Assembly (NCBI GenBank): GCA_026985385.1
Contig: JALSQM010000097.1
Span: forward strand, 1-9,500
Direction: 5' to 3'
Length of the DNA stretch: 9,500 bases
Source of the DNA: Acidilobaceae archaeon
GTDB lineage: Archaea > Thermoproteota > Thermoprotei_A > Sulfolobales > Acidilobaceae
The position numbers and the translations under genes are program-made. This document shows, one piece after another, positions 1 to 5,672 of this stretch (its first letter is position 1; every line of letters begins with the position of its first letter). Below the pieces are notes generated by a model that saw nothing but the letters and a program-made list of their open reading frames with translations, had not been told where the DNA came from and did not search any database.

Positions 1-321
1 CTGCTCGCGGCCGGCGATTACAGGGAGGCCCTCTACAGGGCGTGCCTAGAGCAGGAGCACGTACTCGAGGCCCCGGTTAGCGTGGTCTTAACCGTCGTCT
101 ACTCCAGGACAACCTCCTACTACGGTGTGAGGGGTTATAGGTACGTGCTACTCGACGCCGGATTCGCGGGCGAGAACCTCTACCTCGCAGCGGAGGCCCT
201 AGGCCTTGCCACGGTTGCCGTGGGGGCCTTCTACGACTGGGACGTCTGCGGGATCCTCGGGATAGACTGCAGGTGGGAGTTCCCGCTCCTGGTATTCCCC
301 GTTGGCCGGCGCCGGGGCTAG
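1..321 (+). CDS. SagB-type nitroreductase family protein, 3' part only
   Basis: The reading frame is open from the first base, so the 5' end of the gene lies outside the window; the 106 codons seen here are the C-terminal part. The sequence has the pattern of the FMN-dependent nitroreductase fold as found in SagB/ThcOx-like proteins: a Ser-Arg-Thr-Thr stretch, then RGYRYVLLDAG, then NLYLAAEALGL and VAVGAFYDWDV, ending in a beta strand with PVGR. This block normally contains part of the flavin-binding site and the dimer interface. Members reduce or oxidise small substrates with FMN, but the substrate cannot be told from this fragment. A GTG at 82 could be mistaken for a start, but the homology-like frame continues upstream of it. 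The stop codon overlaps the stop of the convergent downstream gene within CTAG at 318-321. No direct link to the haem genes is visible. Confidence 0.75.
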   Translation: MLAAGDYREALYRACLEQEHVLEAPVSVVLTVVYSRTTSYYGVRGYRYVLLDAGFAGENLYLAAEALGLATVAVGAFYDWDVCGILGIDCRWEFPLLVFPVGRRRG

Positions 322-752
322 CCTCCCCCGGGGCCTGGGTGCTTGTAGAGCTCTGCCCCCGTGTAGGCTTCGAGTATGTAGACCTCCCTGAACCCCTCCC
401 TCTTCAGGGACTCCTCGATCTCCCTGAATATCTTGTTCCAGAGTGTTTCGCTTATGAATTTACAGAAGCTGCAGCCCGGGTTCCTACCGTAGTAGTCTAT
501 GTAGACAGCCACCCTCGACCCGTCCATCGAGACTCTAACCCTGGTAACGACCCCGCTAGACACTATGTCGACGTCGTAGCCGGGGACTATAACGCCTGAA
601 AGGGCCCTAACAGCGGCGTCGACCCTCGCCTTGATGAAGGGGCTCTCTAGGACCCTCCGAGCAGAGGCCTGGGCTGGGCTAGAGAGCCCCGAGATCCTCG
701 CGACGAACCTCCTAATAATGCCCGGCAATAGAGCCGCCCTCCAGCCCACCAC
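318..752 (-). CDS. Small MIP18/DUF59-like protein, possible Fe-S cluster assembly factor
   Basis: This is a 144-residue protein starting at GTG 752; GTG 749 and TTG 728 are alternatives, the last preceded by GGAGG. After an N-terminal extension of about 40 residues, it follows the consensus of the MIP18/SufT/PaaD (DUF59) fold. There is a helix ending in LSGVIVPG (51-58), then DVDIVSSGVV (60-69), a beta hairpin around MDGSRVAVYID (76-86), a conserved-looking NPGC (91-94), a long helix, and a closing strand REVYILEA. The usual Asp-Pro-Glu is not present (it reads PGYD), and the family's Pro-Gly-Cys is extended to a C94-x2-C97 pair, so the call is tentative. Family members help deliver Fe-S clusters to target proteins. 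Two radical SAM enzymes downstream need such clusters, but a link to this gene is inference. It is transcribed divergently from the GYD gene and its end meets the nitroreductase end. Confidence 0.5.
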   Translation of the reverse strand: MVGWRAALLPGIIRRFVARISGLSSPAQASARRVLESPFIKARVDAAVRALSGVIVPGYDVDIVSSGVVTRVRVSMDGSRVAVYIDYYGRNPGCSFCKFISETLWNKIFREIEESLKREGFREVYILEAYTGAELYKHPGPGGG

Positions 753-789
753 GCGGTCTCGTGTTCATAGTAAGTTTGCACTCGAAACC

Positions 790-799
790 CCTTAATAAG
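790..799 (-). promoter_or_regulatory. Putative TATA box for the DUF59-like gene
   Basis: On the minus strand this reads CCTTATTAAG, an AT-rich island in GC-rich surroundings. It lies about 40 bases before the GTG at 752, which predicts a transcript start near 768-772 and a short leader with no clear ribosome binding site. The element (CCTTAATAAGG with its next base) is nearly palindromic, so its direction rests on the position of the gene. Confidence 0.4.
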
Positions 800-828
800 G
801 CGCCTCCTAGGCCGGGGGCTCGAGGCTG

Positions 829-853
829 GGCGTCTATATAAGTATAATATAAA
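829..853 (+). promoter_or_regulatory. Promoter of the GYD-domain gene (double TATA element)
   Basis: GGCGTCTATATAAGTATAATAT followed by AAA contains two overlapping TATA-like stretches, at about 834-842 and 844-853, the most AT-rich sequence in the window. Expected transcript starts about 25 bases downstream fall at roughly 863-876, just before the ATG at 887, with GGTG at 876-879 as a weak ribosome binding site. The leading decamer GGCGTCTATA is repeated exactly at 1191-1200, upstream of ahbD. Confidence 0.65.
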
Positions 854-886
854 CCCCCTCTGATACACATCACCTGGTGTGCCGGT

Positions 887-1183
887 ATGCCCACGTTCGT
901 CGTGTTCTCGAAGCTCACCGATAAGGGGGCGCAGACTGTCTTCGAGAGGCCTGAGAGGGTCAGGGAGGTGAATAGGGAGCTGGAGGAGATGGGTGTGAGG
1001 GTCGTGGAGCAGTACGTCATGCTGGGCGAGTGGGACTTCCTAAACATAGTTGAGGCCCCCGACGAGCCCACGCTACTGGCGGCCCTCACCAACCTCAACA
1101 TGAGGGGGACCATAAGGACCGCGACCTACAGGATCGTCCCGGTAGACGAGTACCTAGAATACATCAAGAAGAAGAGGGGCTAG
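887..1183 (+). CDS. GYD-domain protein of unknown function
   Basis: This 98-residue protein has a clear ATG start and matches the GYD domain (Pfam GYD family) along its whole length. It has an N-terminal strand PTFVVFSKLTDKG, a helix rich in Glu and Arg, and a strand leading to YVMLGEWDFLNIVEAPDE (43-60), where the name-giving motif is normally a Gly-x-Tyr-Asp. It ends in a helix and RTATYRIVPVDEY. Here the Tyr is Trp (GEWD, 47-50). GYD proteins are small alpha/beta proteins, probably with a ferredoxin-like dimeric alpha/beta-barrel fold; no biochemical role is established to my knowledge. The gene has its own strong promoter and ends 56 bases before ahbD, which has a promoter of the same type, so a connection with haem synthesis is possible but unproven. 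A 5-bp GC hairpin (1176-1189) spans its stop codon. Confidence 0.8.
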   Translation: MPTFVVFSKLTDKGAQTVFERPERVREVNRELEEMGVRVVEQYVMLGEWDFLNIVEAPDEPTLLAALTNLNMRGTIRTATYRIVPVDEYLEYIKKKRG

Positions 1184-1190
1184 CGCCCCC

Positions 1191-1202
1191 GGCGTCTATA
1201 CT
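1191..1202 (+). promoter_or_regulatory. Putative promoter of the ahbD-ahbAB-ahbC operon
   Basis: GGCGTCTATACT lies 38 bases before the TTG start of ahbD. Its first ten bases are identical to the start of the GYD-gene promoter (829-838), and CGTCTAT recurs before hemA (7119-7125). A TATA centred near 1198 predicts a transcript start near 1222-1225. GGGGTTAG at 1223-1230 could then serve as the ribosome binding site for TTG 1240. Confidence 0.5.
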
Positions 1203-1239
1203 GGTCTAGTCACCCCGCCCCCGGGGTTAGTATGCGCAC

Positions 1240-2535
1240 TTGCACCCGCGTATCTCCCTCGAAGGTTTTTCGGGTTCTAGGGTGTTACTGGGCTTGGATA
1301 GTGGAGGTGGGAGGGCCCCCTGGCCCTACGATGAGAAGCCCCTGATAGTGTTCTGGGAGACTACGAAGGCGTGCCTCTTGAAGTGTAAGCACTGCAGGGC
1401 CGAGGCTATACTGAAGGCCCTCCCAGGCGAGCTCACGACGGAGGAGGGCTACAGGCTCATAGACGAGATCAGGGCCTTCGGCAGGCCATACCCCCTCCTC
1501 GTGCTGACGGGCGGCGACCCCCTCATGAGGAGCGATTTCTGGGACCTGCTAGACTACGCTGTCAGGGGGGGCCTCCGAGTCGCTGTTGCCCCCGCGGTCA
1601 CACCCCTCCTAACCAGGGAGACAGCCGCCAGGATGGCTAGGGCCGGGGTCTCAGCTGTGAGCCTCAGCCTCGACAGCCCCTACCCCGAGGTGCATGACTC
1701 GATCAGGGGTGTGGAGGGGACTTGGAAGAGGACAGTTGAGGCCATACGCTGGTTCATGGATGAGGGTGTAAGGGTTCAGGTGAACACCGTGGTGATGAGG
1801 GACACTGTCGAGGGTCTCCCCGACATGGTCAAGCTACTCCTAGACCTTGGGGTTAAGACATGGGAGGTCTTCTACCTAGTCCCCACGGGCAGGGCCGGGT
1901 TCGAGCTAGACCTCACGCCCAGCGAGTGGGAGGATGTGAGCCACTTCCTCTACGAGGCGAGCAAGTACGGGCTAATGATCAGGACTACCGAGGGGCCCAT
2001 GTTCAGGAGGGTGGCCATTATCAGGAGGTTCCTGGAGTCCAGGGGCGCGGTCAGCCTCCTCAAGGGCGAGACGGGCCCCCTATATGAGAGGCTCGTGGGG
2101 AGGCTCAGGAGGATCCTAGGCCCGCCCCGCGGGCCCCCGCTGGCCCACACTGTGGGTACCAGGGATGGGAGGGGCATAGTGTTCGTGGACTATAAGGGCA
2201 ACGTGTACCCCAGCGGGTTCCTACCCGTGCCAGCCGGCAATGTCAGGGTTAAGAGTCTAGTCGAGATATACAGGTCGAGCACGCTCTTCACAATGCTCAG
2301 GAGGGGCGGCGCCCTCGAGGGGAGGTGCGGCAAGTGCGAGTTCCGGGAGATATGCGGTGGCAGCAGGGCCAGGGCGTTCGCCTACTACAAGCGCGTCACA
2401 GCCGAGGATCCCGCGTGCCCCTACAGGCCCGGCCGCTACACTGAGATCCTCTCAAGGATAGGAGCCAGCGTCGAGGAGGCCATACGGGAGGCCGCGGCCA
2501 GCTCGAGGCCCCTCCACGCCTCGGCCGGGAGGTGA
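1240..2535 (+). CDS. ahbD: AhbD-like radical SAM/SPASM protein, probable haem b synthase
   Basis: AhbD oxidatively decarboxylates two propionates of Fe-coproporphyrin III to vinyls, giving haem b. This 431-residue protein has the radical SAM cluster motif C45-x3-C49-x2-C52 in WETTKACLLKCKHCRAEA, typical of AhbD and close relatives, then GGDP (91-94, the SAM-binding GGEP motif) and FYLVPTGRAG (211-220). A C-terminal auxiliary-cluster region has C363, C366, C372 and C393 (CGKCEFREICGGSRARAF...DPAC). AhbD normally has Cys in the stretch read here as YPSGF (S325) and GGSRARA (S375). These serines also resemble the related radical SAM subfamily TIGR04053, so that family is the main alternative; the gene order with ahbAB and ahbC favours AhbD. 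An in-frame stop at 1228-1230 limits the start. TTG 1240 is the first candidate, with GTG 1282 and TTG 1294 also possible. The stop codon lies inside the ribosome binding site of the next gene. Confidence 0.72.
   Translation: MHPRISLEGFSGSRVLLGLDSGGGRAPWPYDEKPLIVFWETTKACLLKCKHCRAEAILKALPGELTTEEGYRLIDEIRAFGRPYPLLVLTGGDPLMRSDFWDLLDYAVRGGLRVAVAPAVTPLLTRETAARMARAGVSAVSLSLDSPYPEVHDSIRGVEGTWKRTVEAIRWFMDEGVRVQVNTVVMRDTVEGLPDMVKLLLDLGVKTWEVFYLVPTGRAGFELDLTPSEWEDVSHFLYEASKYGLMIRTTEGPMFRRVAIIRRFLESRGAVSLLKGETGPLYERLVGRLRRILGPPRGPPLAHTVGTRDGRGIVFVDYKGNVYPSGFLPVPAGNVRVKSLVEIYRSSTLFTMLRRGGALEGRCGKCEFREICGGSRARAFAYYKRVTAEDPACPYRPGRYTEILSRIGASVEEAIREAAASSRPLHASAGR
2528..2535 (+). promoter_or_regulatory. Strong ribosome binding site of ahbAB, overlapping the ahbD stop
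   Basis: GGAGGTGA is a near-perfect anti-Shine-Dalgarno match. Its last three bases are the TGA stop of ahbD, and it lies 7 bases before the ATG at 2543. This fixes the ahbAB start and suggests translational coupling between the two genes. Confidence 0.8.
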
Positions 2536-2542
2536 GCAGGCC

Positions 2543-3517
2543 ATGCAGGCCCTCCTCAGGAGCGTTGAGAGGAGGCTCCTAATGGCCCTCCAGTACGACT
2601 TCGACCCCGAGGATCCCGACCCCTACGCTACCGCCGCCTCCGAGGCGGGCATCGGGGAGGGCGAGGCCGTCAGGCTCCTGAGGGATCTAGCGGTTCGAGG
2701 CATACTGAAGAGGGTCGGGTACTACCTGAACTACAGGTCCCACGGAAGGGTGGCGGCGCTCGTGGCGTACGCCACCAGGGGTAGGGCTAGGCTCGTGGCG
2801 GAGGTCTACCGGGGGGACCCCGAGACTACCCATGTATACCTGAGGGATCACCCGGTCTACGATCTGTGGGTCGTGGTTAAGAGGCGTAGCCGGGAGGAGC
2901 TGGAGGCCCACGTGAGGGGTGTGGCGGAGGAGTTCGGGGTCGACTACGTAATACTCTACAGTAGGAGGACGTACAAGCTGAGCGTCAAGTACGACCTAGA
3001 GAGGGGCATATCAAGGAGCGGCAGGTACGCCGAGGTGCACCCGGACCCCCCGAGGCCCGAGGAGCTGGGGATCCCCCTGGGGCTCGCCAGGAGCCTCAGG
3101 AGCCTCCCCCTAGTAGAGAGGCCATACAAGGCCATAGCAGCTAAGCACGGGCTCGCAGAGGACGAGGTCATAGACGCAGCCGTGAAGCTCCTTAGGGCCG
3201 GGGTTCTAGGGGATCCCGGCGCCGCCCTAGACGGGTGGAGGATAGGGTTCAGGGACAACGCCATGGTGGTCATGGAGCCCGGCACCGACTACGGGAGCCT
3301 ATGCAGCTGCGTCACCAGGCTACCATTCACGACCCACGTGGTCGAGAGGGAGCCAGTACCCCCGGGGGCGTGGAGGCAGAACTGCTACTTCATGGTGCAC
3401 GGCGTCTCGAGGGGTGTAGTGGACTCGGCTATACTGGAGGCCTCGGAGACCTGCAGGCCGAGGAGCCTCAGGCCCATCAGGAGCCTGGCAGACCTCAAGC
3501 CAGGCGTGACCAGGTAG
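2543..3517 (+). CDS. ahbAB: Fused sirohaem decarboxylase AhbA-AhbB
   Basis: Sirohaem decarboxylase removes the C12 and C18 acetate carboxyls of sirohaem to give 12,18-didecarboxysirohaem. It is usually made of two Lrp/AsnC-like subunits, AhbA and AhbB. This 324-residue chain contains both in tandem. The N-terminal half (about 1-155) has a winged helix with GILKRVGYYLNYRSHG (53-68), the RAM-type core with TTHVYLRDHPVYDLWVVV (95-112), and RRTYKLSVKYD (141-151), as in AhbA. The C-terminal half (about 175-310) has a second helix-turn-helix region, GFRDNAMVV (235-243), TTHVVERE (263-270) and WRQNCYFMVHG (277-287), as in AhbB. The second half lacks a clear Arg-Arg-x-Gly motif before GFRDNAM and carries all four cysteines (254, 256, 281, 304). 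It could be misannotated as an Lrp/AsnC regulator; the flanking ahbD and ahbC argue against that. The ATG start is fixed by the GGAGGTGA site. Confidence 0.82.
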   Translation: MQALLRSVERRLLMALQYDFDPEDPDPYATAASEAGIGEGEAVRLLRDLAVRGILKRVGYYLNYRSHGRVAALVAYATRGRARLVAEVYRGDPETTHVYLRDHPVYDLWVVVKRRSREELEAHVRGVAEEFGVDYVILYSRRTYKLSVKYDLERGISRSGRYAEVHPDPPRPEELGIPLGLARSLRSLPLVERPYKAIAAKHGLAEDEVIDAAVKLLRAGVLGDPGAALDGWRIGFRDNAMVVMEPGTDYGSLCSCVTRLPFTTHVVEREPVPPGAWRQNCYFMVHGVSRGVVDSAILEASETCRPRSLRPIRSLADLKPGVTR

Positions 3518-3539
3518 GGGGGTGGGGATCCTTGATACC

Positions 3540-3545
3540 GGTGAG
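3540..3545 (+). promoter_or_regulatory. Ribosome binding site that supports the ATG start of ahbC
   Basis: GGTGAG ends four bases before the ATG at 3550. A competing signal, GGGGGGTGG at about 3517-3525, lies 6 bases before TTG 3532 in the same frame, so the protein may carry six extra residues (from TTG) at its N terminus. Confidence 0.5.
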
Positions 3546-3549
3546 CGTC

Positions 3550-4752
3550 ATGGCGGTGGGCTCCGCCACCGTCTCAGCGGAGATCAAGGGCCGCTATGGC
3601 AGGGGGAGGCCGAGCAGGTTCACGAGCGTTATGAGGCCCGTCGTGTTCTGGAACATAACGTACAAGTGCAACCTGAGGTGCAAGCACTGCTATATAAACG
3701 CTGGCCCCGACGTTAGGCTCCCCGAGCTCGGCGAGGAGGACGTGGTTAGGGTGGCCGACCAGATAGCCTCCCACGGGATCCCCCTGGTAGTCTTCACGGG
3801 GGGCGAGCCCCTGGTCTCCGGCAAGTTCTGGCTCGCGGCCGAGAGGCTCTCCGGCCGGGGGAGGCCCAAGCTCAGCCTGAGCACTAACGGCACACTCATA
3901 GACGGGGAGGTCGCTGGCAGGCTCAAGAGGCTGGGCTTCGCCTACGTGGGGGTCAGCCTCGACAGCCTAGACCCCAGGAGGCACGACGAGTTCCGGGGCG
4001 TCCCCGGGGCCTGGGAGGCCGCTGTCAGGGGCATGAGGGCGAGCGTCGAAGCCGGGATACCCACGGGGCTCAGGTTCACGCTCACGAAGTGGAACGTCAA
4101 GGAGGCGCCTGCCGTGGTTGACTTCGCCGCGAAGCTGGGGCTGAGGAGGGTCAGCATATACCTCCTAGACACCGTCGGTAGGGGCTCCGAGATAGCGGGC
4201 GACCTACCCACGAGGGAGCAGTTGGAGGGTTTCCTAGACGACATGGTGGCCAAGGCCCGGGAGTACGCTGGCACGCTCGAGATACTACTAGTCAGGATGA
4301 ACTGGGCCGGGGTCTACCTAGCAGACAAGCTCGCCAAGAGCCGCGAGGAGTTCCTAGACCTCCTAAGGCTCGTCGACGCCCAGGGGGACTGCGGGAGGAA
4401 GACGGTCAGCATATACCCCGACGGCACGGTGAGGCCCTGCCAGTTCATAGACTACATCGTGATAGGAGACCTACGCCGCCAGAGCCTAGCGGAGATACTA
4501 ACGCCGGACAACCCGAGGCTGAGGCCGTTCCTAGAGGTTCACAGGCACCTCAGGGGGCCGAGGTGCTCTAAGTGCCCCTTCAAGAGGGTCTGCGGTGGGG
4601 GGAGCAGGAACAGGGCCCTAACGGCTACGGGCGACTTCTGGGGCGACGACCCCACATGCATAGTAGACCCGGAGAAGGTAGCCAGGCGCTGGAGCGTGAC
4701 GGAGGACGACGTGGAGAAGGCCCTAGGCCTCAGGGGTCCAAGCCACGCTTAG
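3550..4752 (+). CDS. ahbC: 12,18-didecarboxysirohaem deacetylase AhbC (radical SAM/SPASM)
   Basis: AhbC uses radical SAM chemistry to remove the C2 and C7 acetate side chains of didecarboxysirohaem, giving Fe-coproporphyrin III. Read from ATG 3550, the protein has 400 residues. The sequence around the cluster-binding cysteines, VVFWNITYKCNLRCKHCY (C40, C44, C47), is of the AhbC/NirJ type. GGEP follows at 84-87, STNGT at 111-115 and GVSLDSLD at 134-141. A SPASM domain has C281, C297 (in YPDGTVRPCQF), C339, C342, C348 and C370, enough for auxiliary Fe-S binding. The frame is open back to 3235, but that part lies inside ahbAB in another frame and is not coding. The gene follows ahbAB by 32 bases, so the two are probably cotranscribed. 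Its last 23 bases overlap the end of the convergent hepT. NirJ of haem d1 synthesis is a homologue, but no other haem d1 gene is seen. Confidence 0.85.
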   Translation: MAVGSATVSAEIKGRYGRGRPSRFTSVMRPVVFWNITYKCNLRCKHCYINAGPDVRLPELGEEDVVRVADQIASHGIPLVVFTGGEPLVSGKFWLAAERLSGRGRPKLSLSTNGTLIDGEVAGRLKRLGFAYVGVSLDSLDPRRHDEFRGVPGAWEAAVRGMRASVEAGIPTGLRFTLTKWNVKEAPAVVDFAAKLGLRRVSIYLLDTVGRGSEIAGDLPTREQLEGFLDDMVAKAREYAGTLEILLVRMNWAGVYLADKLAKSREEFLDLLRLVDAQGDCGRKTVSIYPDGTVRPCQFIDYIVIGDLRRQSLAEILTPDNPRLRPFLEVHRHLRGPRCSKCPFKRVCGGGSRNRALTATGDFWGDDPTCIVDPEKVARRWSVTEDDVEKALGLRGPSHA

Positions 4753-5143
4753 AGGCCTCCCCCAGGAGGCGGGCCGCCAGTACTGCGAGCCTGCGGTACT
4801 CCCTCTCCTCGAGGATCCCCCTGACAAGCTCCATGTTAACCTCGGTGTAGGCGTGTACAACTACGTTCCTAAAGCCGATAACCCTCCTGATGAAGAGGTA
4901 TTCGTCACCCCCTATGATGCCCTCCTCTCTAAGGATCCTCGCCGCCTCCCCCGGGGACTCGGGGGCGTAGCCGAGGCCCGCGGCCATCCTGAGGAGCATG
5001 CCTAGGAGTGCTTGAGCCTGCAGCTGGAGGGCGTGGAGTACTGCTAGTTCCTCAACCCAGCTCCTCACCCCCCTCTCCGAGAGGGCGTCTAGTTTCGAGG
5101 TCATCTCCGCCACTATGCTCTCGAGCCTCGAGAGCACGCCCAC
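4730..5143 (-). CDS. hepT: HepT-like toxin (HEPN domain, DUF86)
   Basis: HepT proteins are HEPN-domain ribonuclease toxins paired with MNT nucleotidyltransferases. The chosen start, GTG 5143, gives 137 residues, normal for the family. It overlaps the last base of the upstream gene's TAG stop (TAGTG), with AGGAGGTG six bases upstream. The frame extends to GTG 5224, but the extra residues are low-complexity and antisense-like. The protein is mostly helical. It starts with a SRLESIVAEMTSKLDAL helix and has a central helix with ELAVLHALQLQAQALLGMLLRM, as in HepT. It also has the hallmark R-x4-H-x-Y motif in FRNVVVHAY (R92, H97, Y99 from this start). In a characterised HepT, the Tyr of this motif is AMPylated by its partner. 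The motif is intact, so the protein is probably functional. Its 3' end overlaps ahbC by 23 bases on the other strand. Confidence 0.82.
   Translation of the reverse strand: MGVLSRLESIVAEMTSKLDALSERGVRSWVEELAVLHALQLQAQALLGMLLRMAAGLGYAPESPGEAARILREEGIIGGDEYLFIRRVIGFRNVVVHAYTEVNMELVRGILEEREYRRLAVLAARLLGEASKRGLDP
4755..4770 (+). other. GC-rich hairpin just after the ahbC stop
   Basis: GCCTCC, loop CCCA, GGAGGC forms a perfect 6-bp stem with a 4-base loop, starting two bases after the ahbC stop. It has no T-tract, so it is not a classical terminator. It may protect the mRNA end or be an accident of hepT coding sequence, within which it lies. Confidence 0.35.
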
Positions 5144-5559
5144 TACCCCCACCTCCTCCTGGCGGCCCTCGCGGCTTCCTCCACTACCCCAAGCTTCCTC
5201 CTCGATAGCTCGTAGTCGTTGCACACCTCAACCCTCACGAGGAGCCACTCCCTAGCGGCTCCCGGCCGGGCCTCGTAGACTGGGATACCGCTCCTCCAGG
5301 CCTCCCTGAGCAGCGCGCAGGGAGCCTCTCGGGCCTCGGTGACATCTACTTGATCCGGGTCTACCCCGAGGGAGTCCGCTACCTTGACTGAAAGCTCTAG
5401 GACGGCCTCGCCCCCCACGCTGGCCCGGTGTATGAGCAGGTCCACGTCGCGGCCCACCCCACGCTTGGCGAGGCTGCCGTGGAGGACTACCCACTCCACG
5501 CCCAGGCCCCGCCAGTCTATGGACCTGAGCCCCCCCAGGACCCTGTCGAGGCTGAGCAT
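5143..5559 (-). CDS. mntA: MNT-type minimal nucleotidyltransferase, antitoxin partner of HepT
   Basis: MNT-domain proteins are single-domain polymerase-beta-like nucleotidyltransferases; with HepT partners, a characterised MntA transfers AMP to the toxin and silences it. The protein has 138 residues from ATG 5559. GTG 5568 is in frame with a strong GGGAGGT immediately upstream, but the spacing fits the ATG better. From the ATG, the motif VVLHGSLAKRGVGRDVDLLI holds G28-S29 and the acidic pair D38-x-D40. The third acidic residue is D72 in DQVDVTEA. The spacing between GS and the Asp pair (8 residues) is slightly shorter than the common 9-10. A Leu/Glu/Arg-rich C-terminal helix would contact the toxin. 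It is cotranscribed with hepT, with a TAGTG overlap. Upstream there is only a weak TATA candidate, and the gene diverges from the precorrin-2 dehydrogenase gene. Confidence 0.8.
   Translation of the reverse strand: MLSLDRVLGGLRSIDWRGLGVEWVVLHGSLAKRGVGRDVDLLIHRASVGGEAVLELSVKVADSLGVDPDQVDVTEAREAPCALLREAWRSGIPVYEARPGAAREWLLVRVEVCNDYELSRRKLGVVEEAARAARRRWG
5150..5157 (-). promoter_or_regulatory. Ribosome binding site of hepT inside the end of the MNT gene
   Basis: On the minus strand AGGAGGTG ends six bases before GTG 5143. It lies within the final codons of the MNT gene, whose TAG stop shares a base with the hepT start. This decides the hepT start and points to coupled translation of the pair. 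Confidence 0.65.
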
Positions 5560-5672
5560 TCTAGCCACTACCTCCCACCCTTAGCATCCCTCCCTGCGGG
5601 GTCTAAGGCGGTCTTTACCCCCGCGAGCCTCCACCAGCGGGGTCAAGGGCCTGCGTGGGGGGTGGCCGCTTA

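Noticed and set aside
273..599. Plus-strand open frame of 108 codons
   Set aside because: It is antisense to the DUF59-like gene and begins inside the nitroreductase end; its composition is that of a shadow frame.
712..768. Short minus-strand leader ORF from ATG 768 (about 18 codons)
   Set aside because: It lies near the predicted transcript start of the DUF59-like gene, but it is very short, has no ribosome binding site, and has no recognisable sequence; there is no positive evidence that it is translated.
647..868. Minus-strand open frame of 73 codons across the DUF59-like gene and promoter region
   Set aside because: It overlaps the better-supported gene at 318-752 in another frame, is Arg-rich without recognisable motif, and covers the TATA boxes.
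712..1113. Minus-strand open frame of 133 codons opposite the GYD gene
   Set aside because: Ser/Thr/Leu-rich translation typical of antisense to GC-rich coding sequence; it crosses the divergent promoters and has no motif.
1232..1345. ATG at 1232 as the start of ahbD
   Set aside because: It is in a different frame from the radical SAM protein and meets a stop near 1345.
2543..3517. Lrp/AsnC transcriptional regulator
   Set aside because: Sirohaem decarboxylases share this fold. The tandem AhbA- and AhbB-type motifs and the position between ahbD and ahbC favour the enzyme.
3235..3549. Upstream extension of the ahbC frame, open for about 100 codons
   Set aside because: It lies inside the ahbAB coding sequence in another frame, its translation is low-complexity and Gly/Arg/Glu-rich, and AhbC family similarity begins only after about 3600. 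Good starts with ribosome binding sites exist at 3532 and 3550.
5144..5224. Longer hepT start at GTG 5224
   Set aside because: The extra 27 residues lie within the MNT coding sequence and show no HepT similarity, and a well-spaced AGGAGGTG site precedes GTG 5143.
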